NCBI RefSeq assembly: GCF_946407605.1
Contig: NZ_CAMJOS010000003.1
Span: 62,001 to 126,000, forward strand
Origin: an uncultured Prevotella sp.
Lineage (GTDB): Bacteria; Bacteroidota; Bacteroidia; Bacteroidales; Bacteroidaceae
Reading direction: 5' to 3'
DNA length: 64,000 nucleotides
Part shown: piece after piece, positions 60,701 to 64,000 of the stretch
Position numbering within the stretch: position 1 is the first letter of the stretch
Layout: each line of letters opens with the position of its first letter
Made by a program: the position numbers and the translations under genes
The notes under the pieces: generated by a model
Databases searched by the model: none
What the model was told of the DNA's origin: nothing
What the model saw: only the letters and a program-made list of their open reading frames with translations

Positions 60701-61601
60701 GAAACTACGTGGAGAATGCAAAAAACGACCAGACTTGTTAGCTTATCCGGTTTTTAACTATAAAAAAGATGTTTATTCGTCATTCGATTTAAAAGATGTT
60801 GTGGAAGAACTCAACAAAATAGGAGTTTTCCCGTTTATCTTTATCGATGAATTCTCATTTATCTCCAATATGTTAAAGAAGGGAAATGTAGGAGGTACGT
60901 TTGTACATATGTTGAGGCAGCTGGCACTTGATGAAAAGGCTTGTTTTATCTTTGCAGGAACCTACGATATAAAAGACCTGATGAATAATCCCAATAGTGA
61001 ACTACTGTCAACAGGAGCTTTTACCAATATCAACGAGATGCAAATAGCAGAAATAAAGCGTGAGGATGCAGAAATGCTAATGGATGCTATGAACCAGAAG
61101 CTTCAGTTCACCAAGGAAGCAAAGGAACTAATTCATTCCCTAAGTGGTGATATTCCGTATTTTATCCAGATTATTTGCTATTCTTGTGCTGAATATGCCA
61201 AGAATAGGTATGACTGGATTGGTATTCCGGAATTGAGTCACGTTGTGAATATTCTGGTTGGCAATGAAGAACGTGTTAATGATTGTACTGTCATACCTCA
61301 CGGAAGATTTGATAGTAATATGCTTGACAATAATCATCCTTTGGAACGAGATGTCTTGAGATATATCGCTTTATATAGGGCTAAAGAAGATAAAATCATC
61401 CCCATGCCTTTAGCTGAAATACAATCTAAATGGAATAAGGAAGTTCCAGCAAGAACTCCAGAAGAATTGAGTTCGACGATACAGAGTTTGTTGGATAAGG
61501 GCATAATAAAGGCCAACGGCAATAAAGGTTTTACAATTAAGGTTGATCTCTTCCGCTTGTGGTATAAGGTATCTTGTCTTAAGACAAATACTATTGATTA
61601 A
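57753..61601 (+). CDS. Multidomain P-loop ATPase (STAND-like) with Sm- and cold-shock-like N-terminus
   Basis: 1282 aa. Residues ~10-70 resemble an Sm/LSm fold (GDCVSLVMMDGKHYEGEILLINTDKIGL); ~120-200 a cold-shock/OB-like segment (GGFIKDVEGGEDIYFEMKDV); ~210-780 helical repeats; ~785-900 an Ig-like sandwich. The C-terminal ATPase has Walker A GLSRTGKTS (920-928), Walker B FPFIFIDEFS (Asp1032, Glu1033) and a winged-helix-like end, as in archaeal-type/STAND ATPases. Likely a sensor in a defence or stress system; the RNA-binding look of the N-terminus is inference. Coupled to the 508-aa ATPase 42 nt downstream. Confidence 0.75.
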   Translation: MEQIEKELLLESISKGDCVSLVMMDGKHYEGEILLINTDKIGLRTLDGRTVIQKTDDIDTFEQMGSQPSDDQNEQNLDESVLVEEDLGANTKITPETPTIFHPEIRLPKIVGKLNFDEDKKDKSVKYGKFPPDSCQINKLIKDKLSDGRILGGFIKDVEGGEDIYFEMKDVMDENLVHEILRHKDHQSKNFAIKLNYFIVANPSKREQRKAICVHRLPIADFIASLEVNDENDNLLFEYIKKKISKLVDDNQTEDALKIVDIIFDYFEEKDLALNLINYLKKVRYELMDDSIDKEKYISAYSDYVENCMLLTDMVNSQKCNLLKGLARYLEENQGKKEKILAYLTRAQVLNPGDFMVKQMIQRVISAQDPVFHDVRDIILSTSASFDYSELIDIDIKTYRNDSRQNGKKIAKDTLLELARDKQFDSSEESCEYYLKVLSKFYRKGLIEGNEKEYRIIKVEYAVQKAYDSLNYIVREKESEMRTYFDVGRSYMAAALSMGIDNVESLCRLLGEYIKALFVISKCDYLEGRSWNELVLEYAFGDDEKKKRLILQFLIDVGAANEIVWNQLLEMENGIADIFKLFQKGQVETTYHLINQVEGANRNVKLLAKRFLHETFDARRLSIRKVCDLISKLEMTNLDSREIEVDLLNEILKENDSVVSKSNKDEVLQKMLKIMGYLEKYDSLTTTDHINILEKCINDIKDIINYLENTDNSTYVGKVVILPIAINWRKVFESALDDKKKELLPRLLVELNPIYLTRSGAVDRCFTIQITNKGERTASRYRIKYTITDENQNNEPESKEIVSDKPLIARAGNKETHKVTLPTTMMQSPVVNLNIEVQAFCDDIAIDAVRYRFTATDSPNINNIINDETIILWNFGKPAIPDIGRQVTESNIFYGRNETVEKLVSHYLSEKRSYTYVLYGLSRTGKTSILNKLKREMLSKTIQKDGKTMQLAPLPICLDIDLDKDDSYIWRSIIETQICEEYEKLRGECKKRPDLLAYPVFNYKKDVYSSFDLKDVVEELNKIGVFPFIFIDEFSFISNMLKKGNVGGTFVHMLRQLALDEKACFIFAGTYDIKDLMNNPNSELLSTGAFTNINEMQIAEIKREDAEMLMDAMNQKLQFTKEAKELIHSLSGDIPYFIQIICYSCAEYAKNRYDWIGIPELSHVVNILVGNEERVNDCTVIPHGRFDSNMLDNNHPLERDVLRYIALYRAKEDKIIPMPLAEIQSKWNKEVPARTPEELSSTIQSLLDKGIIKANGNKGFTIKVDLFRLWYKVSCLKTNTID

Positions 61602-61643
61602 TTCTCAAAGTAAAGATTATTAATATACTAAAGAATAACAATT

Positions 61644-63170
61644 ATGACTCCCATCTTTTCATCAAGACCTGTAGGCAATTTAGAGGAGCTTTTTGGAAGA
61701 GCACAGGAAATGTCAAATGCTTGTAAATATTTACGTATTGGCAGAAATATTTCTGTTACAGCACCACGTCGTTTCGGTAAAACCAGCTTCTTGAAAATGC
61801 TTTATAAAAAGTTGGAGAACGACCCGCAATTCTGTCCTGTATATTTAGACTTCACACTCTTCGTGGGTGAAACAACACCGCGTGAAAAAATCTATCAATA
61901 TATTTTGACAAGAATGATTGCGACCTTGACATTACAGAGACGCTTTACAGAAGATATTACTTTCGATACTGATACTATTGCTCCATCCTCATCAGAGGAT
62001 GTTGTCAAAAAGTGTTTGATGAGGATGTCAGATAATATGGTCGATTTGTTTGAGAAATTTGTCACATACATTAGAGAAGAAAAAGACATAACTGTATTGC
62101 TATTAATAGATGAATACGAAATATTACTGAAACAGGGAATTGGCTTTGAGAATGATAAGGCACCTTTTATGCCCATTAGACGACTATTTGAAAAAGAGTG
62201 TCTTCAGTATGTCATTTCTGGTGCAGAGCACTGGGGAAAATTTGAAAGCAAAATCGGATCTAATCAGCTAAATTGGACTACCAACGATATTTCCTTGCCT
62301 CCCCTTTGCTATGATGACTATCAAGTACTTCTGGCATATGAGTTGAACAAAATTCAAGATTCCGAATTAAGGCAGTATCTAGACTCATACATGGAAAAAA
62401 TATTTAATTGGTCGGGGGGCGTTCCTTTTTATGTTAAAACTATTGGAACTCATTTGTATGTTGAACATAGCGAACCAGACTATAAACTCTTGCAATCGTT
62501 CTTTGATGAAATACTTAATAGGTATATTCAGCCTCAGGAAAGAAAAATATTAAACCAATTGTCTTTTGCTCCTGCAAGATTTGATTACAATCTGCTTAGC
62601 GAAATGGTAAAAAATGGTTATGTCAGAAAATCCAAAGATGGGGAGAATTATGAAATTGCCATAGGCTTTCTTAGAGATTATTTAAACGCCCAGTCCAAGG
62701 GTACAGAGGATATAATACCAGCCTCTTATCAGTTGACAAAAAACATAGTAGATACCATGAATAAGATAAATTCTTATAAGCAGGTATTCGCTGAAAGTAA
62801 ACAGGAATTTATTTTGATTGATGACATGCAACGTCCTGCTGATGACAGAGATGGCGTAATACGCTTTAGTGGTGCAATATATAAAAACTATTGGGAACGA
62901 ACGAATAAAGGACAGACTCTTCCTCCTCCTTTCAAGAAGGAAAGTAGTGAGCTAGTATATGCAATATTGGCCCTTCGGCACTATTACAATCACAAAGATT
63001 ATATCCCACATAGCACTACGCAGATGTCTGCTCAGCAGATGTTCGAATTCTTTACTCAAAATAGCCATGAGCCGTATTTGCCTGTCGAGTACTACGCATT
63101 CCAAACACAGGTGTTAAAGATGTTGAATCAAGAGTTGGATAATCTCCTCAAGTATTTACAAAAGGATTAG
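61644..63170 (+). CDS. P-loop ATPase of archaeal-ATPase/AAA_14 type
   Basis: 508 aa. Walker A APRRFGKTS (40-48), Walker B VLLLIDEYE (Asp156, Glu157), LFGRAQEM as the entry motif, sensor-like ISGAEHWG, and a winged-helix region (~330-365). This class (ATPase domain PF01637-like) often occurs with nucleases in defence islands. No effector domain is visible in the C-terminal 140 residues, which are helical (ALRHYYNHKDYIPH). A partner of the preceding 1282-aa ATPase by adjacency. Confidence 0.8.
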   Translation: MTPIFSSRPVGNLEELFGRAQEMSNACKYLRIGRNISVTAPRRFGKTSFLKMLYKKLENDPQFCPVYLDFTLFVGETTPREKIYQYILTRMIATLTLQRRFTEDITFDTDTIAPSSSEDVVKKCLMRMSDNMVDLFEKFVTYIREEKDITVLLLIDEYEILLKQGIGFENDKAPFMPIRRLFEKECLQYVISGAEHWGKFESKIGSNQLNWTTNDISLPPLCYDDYQVLLAYELNKIQDSELRQYLDSYMEKIFNWSGGVPFYVKTIGTHLYVEHSEPDYKLLQSFFDEILNRYIQPQERKILNQLSFAPARFDYNLLSEMVKNGYVRKSKDGENYEIAIGFLRDYLNAQSKGTEDIIPASYQLTKNIVDTMNKINSYKQVFAESKQEFILIDDMQRPADDRDGVIRFSGAIYKNYWERTNKGQTLPPPFKKESSELVYAILALRHYYNHKDYIPHSTTQMSAQQMFEFFTQNSHEPYLPVEYYAFQTQVLKMLNQELDNLLKYLQKD

Positions 63171-63188
63171 GGCTAATTCGAAAGTTAT

Positions 63189-63215
63189 GTTCCCCACGGA
63201 ATCTCCGTGGGGAAC
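63189..63215 (+). terminator. Bidirectional-looking terminator hairpin
   Basis: GTTCCCCACGGA (63189-63200) and TCCGTGGGGAAC (63204-63215) are a perfect 12-bp stem with a 3-nt loop between the convergent ATPase and YbjN-like genes. No long T-tract, but position and stability support termination. Confidence 0.65.
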
Positions 63216-63226
63216 AGGATATATGA

Positions 63227-63607
63227 TTACTTCATGTTCTCGTAGAACTGCTGCTGGGCACCCTGGAGGATGGCCAGGGCACGGGGGATGATGTCCTTAA
63301 CCTCGGGAGAGCTGTCGAGGAGGTTCTCGAAGAACACCCATACGTCATCGTGGGGGATGCAGCACTTGATCACCTTGATGCTGAAGTTGGTCTTGTTGCA
63401 TGCCTCGAGAGCCAGTTCACGGTTGTCTTCCGTTACGTCAAAGATGCCAGGCAGTGCTAACTGGAAGAAATCCTCGTCCTCGTCATTATTGATGAAGATA
63501 AAAGACCTCATTTGATACTTGAAGAAAATGTTCCCGTTGTTAGGGTCAACCTCCGGACAGAATCCCTGTTGCTTCAGAAATTCCAATACTCTTTCTGATG
63601 TTTTCAT
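63227..63607 (-). CDS. Small acidic protein (YbjN-like)
   Basis: 126 aa. RVLEFLKQQGFCPEVDPNNG, a beta segment FFKYQMRSFIFINNDEDEDF and a C-terminal helix (DIIPRALAILQGAQQQFYE) fit YbjN/type III chaperone-like folds (about 120-160 aa). No catalytic residues. Such proteins bind partner proteins and are often encoded beside AAA ATPases, as here (33 nt from the AAA+ gene). Start ATG at 63605-63607. Confidence 0.7.
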   Translation of the reverse strand: MKTSERVLEFLKQQGFCPEVDPNNGNIFFKYQMRSFIFINNDEDEDFFQLALPGIFDVTEDNRELALEACNKTNFSIKVIKCCIPHDDVWVFFENLLDSSPEVKDIIPRALAILQGAQQQFYENMK

Positions 63608-63640
63608 AAGTTGAATGTTTTAAGTTATTGATAATGTGAA

Positions 63641-64000
63641 TTATGTAAATCCAATCTTAGGACGTCCCATGTTGCGACGTTCGGTGTTCTCCATCTTTCG
63701 CTTAATCTCATCATAGATCTGGAGCGTGTCGGCACGAAGTGAGGGATGGGTATTCTTGACGGAAGTCTCCAAGAGCTCCTCCGTGATGCTCTGGTCTGTG
63801 AAGGCAGCAACCATAGCGGCATCATTGACGACATAGGCAATGTCGCTGGCGATATAGCCGTCAGACAGTTCGGACAGCTTATCGGCATCAATGTCTCCCT
63901 CGTCGTAGGGTCTTCCCTTGAGGTGCAGCAAGAACATCTCCTTACGTGCTTCCTTGTCGGGTAGGGGAACATACACCTGTTTGTCGATACGGCCAGTACG
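63641..64000 (-). CDS. AAA+ ATPase, C-terminal part (runs off window)
   Basis: 119 codons in frame to the window edge. The first residues seen (RTGRIDKQVYVPLPDKEARKE) are the second region of homology of FtsH/Vps4/CDC48-type AAA proteins with the arginine finger (R-x-G-R-I/F-D), followed by the lid (LSDGYIASDIAYVVNDAA). No protease or other domain follows before the stop, so this resembles a stand-alone Vps4/Spastin-like AAA ATPase. Walker motifs lie outside the window. Confidence 0.85.
   Translation of the reverse strand, partial: RTGRIDKQVYVPLPDKEARKEMFLLHLKGRPYDEGDIDADKLSELSDGYIASDIAYVVNDAAMVAAFTDQSITEELLETSVKNTHPSLRADTLQIYDEIKRKMENTERRNMGRPKIGFT

Noticed and set aside
57453..64000. cas1 or cas2 genes near Cas13b
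   Set aside because: No Cas1 or Cas2 sequence features in any frame next to the arrays; the downstream ORFs are ATPases, a YbjN-like protein and an AAA+ protein.
1..64000. tRNA, rRNA, replication origin or integrase attachment sites
   Set aside because: None could be supported by visible sequence features; a covariance-model search would be needed to exclude small structured RNAs.

Overview
The window looks like a chromosomal segment of a Prevotella-type member of the Bacteroidota. The evidence is repeated promoters of the form TTG/TTTG-N19-20-TAnnTTTG, the absence of Shine-Dalgarno sites, SPII lipoproteins, TonB/beta-barrel envelope proteins, an HU-'smalltalk'-amidase cluster, and a type VI-B CRISPR repeat like those of Prevotella. 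No tRNA, rRNA, origin or complete insertion sequence was recognised.

Layout. (1) 1-1724: the start of an nSTAND NTPase gene preceded by a SIR2-like/TIR gene, an NAD-targeting defence-type pair. (2) 2116-5661: a secreted TPR protein, a lipoprotein, an unknown protein and an ORF broken by one in-frame stop. (3) 5836-10617: the Bacteroidota cassette AAA ATPase, TOPRIM-like DUF6371 protein, DUF4248, HU-like protein, 36-aa smalltalk peptide and amidase. It is interrupted by a GxxExxY nuclease-fold gene bounded by short inverted repeats, and a related repeat has been inserted in frame in the DUF6371 gene. (4) 10634-15004: a tripartite HipBST module with two operator-like palindromes, two envelope proteins and a HigBA-like pair. 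(5) 15056-29866: an apparently continuous 15-gene minus-strand run encoding two membrane Ser/Thr kinases, two membrane PP2C phosphatases, four FHA proteins (one a double-FHA membrane serine protease), a WG-repeat protein, a beta-barrel, lipoproteins and an S41 protease. (6) 30157-32864: a TPR sensor kinase (LytS type) and LytTR regulator, divergent from that run. (7) 32882-46190: a five-gene minus-strand run with a vWA membrane protein, a tubulin/FtsZ-like GTPase, two large membrane proteins (one ending in a zinc ribbon plus HExxH protease) and a membrane protein with an SH3b domain and PARP-like ADP-ribosyltransferase. (8) 46308-46976: a histidine phosphatase.

(9) 47167-57453: the type VI-B locus. 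It has two minus-strand arrays (15 and 14 repeats) with duplicated 219-nt leaders, odd 92-nt repeat-derived units at the leader-distal ends, a large Cas13b with both RxxxxH motifs, and upstream in the same orientation a 575-aa protein with a coiled coil and two C-terminal membrane helices, a 21-aa hydrophobic peptide and an unknown 364-aa protein. No csx27, csx28, cas1 or cas2 was seen. (10) 57753-63170: two P-loop ATPases of STAND/archaeal-ATPase type. (11) 63227-64000: a small acidic protein and the end of an AAA+ ATPase.

How it fits together. Regions 5-7 can be read as one envelope-linked phospho-signalling apparatus: kinases and phosphatases set Thr phosphorylation, FHA modules read it, and the vWA/tubulin/protease/ART operon would be the output. 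Regions 1, 4 and 8-10 make up a defence-rich neighbourhood. Both statements are inference from domain content and gene order.
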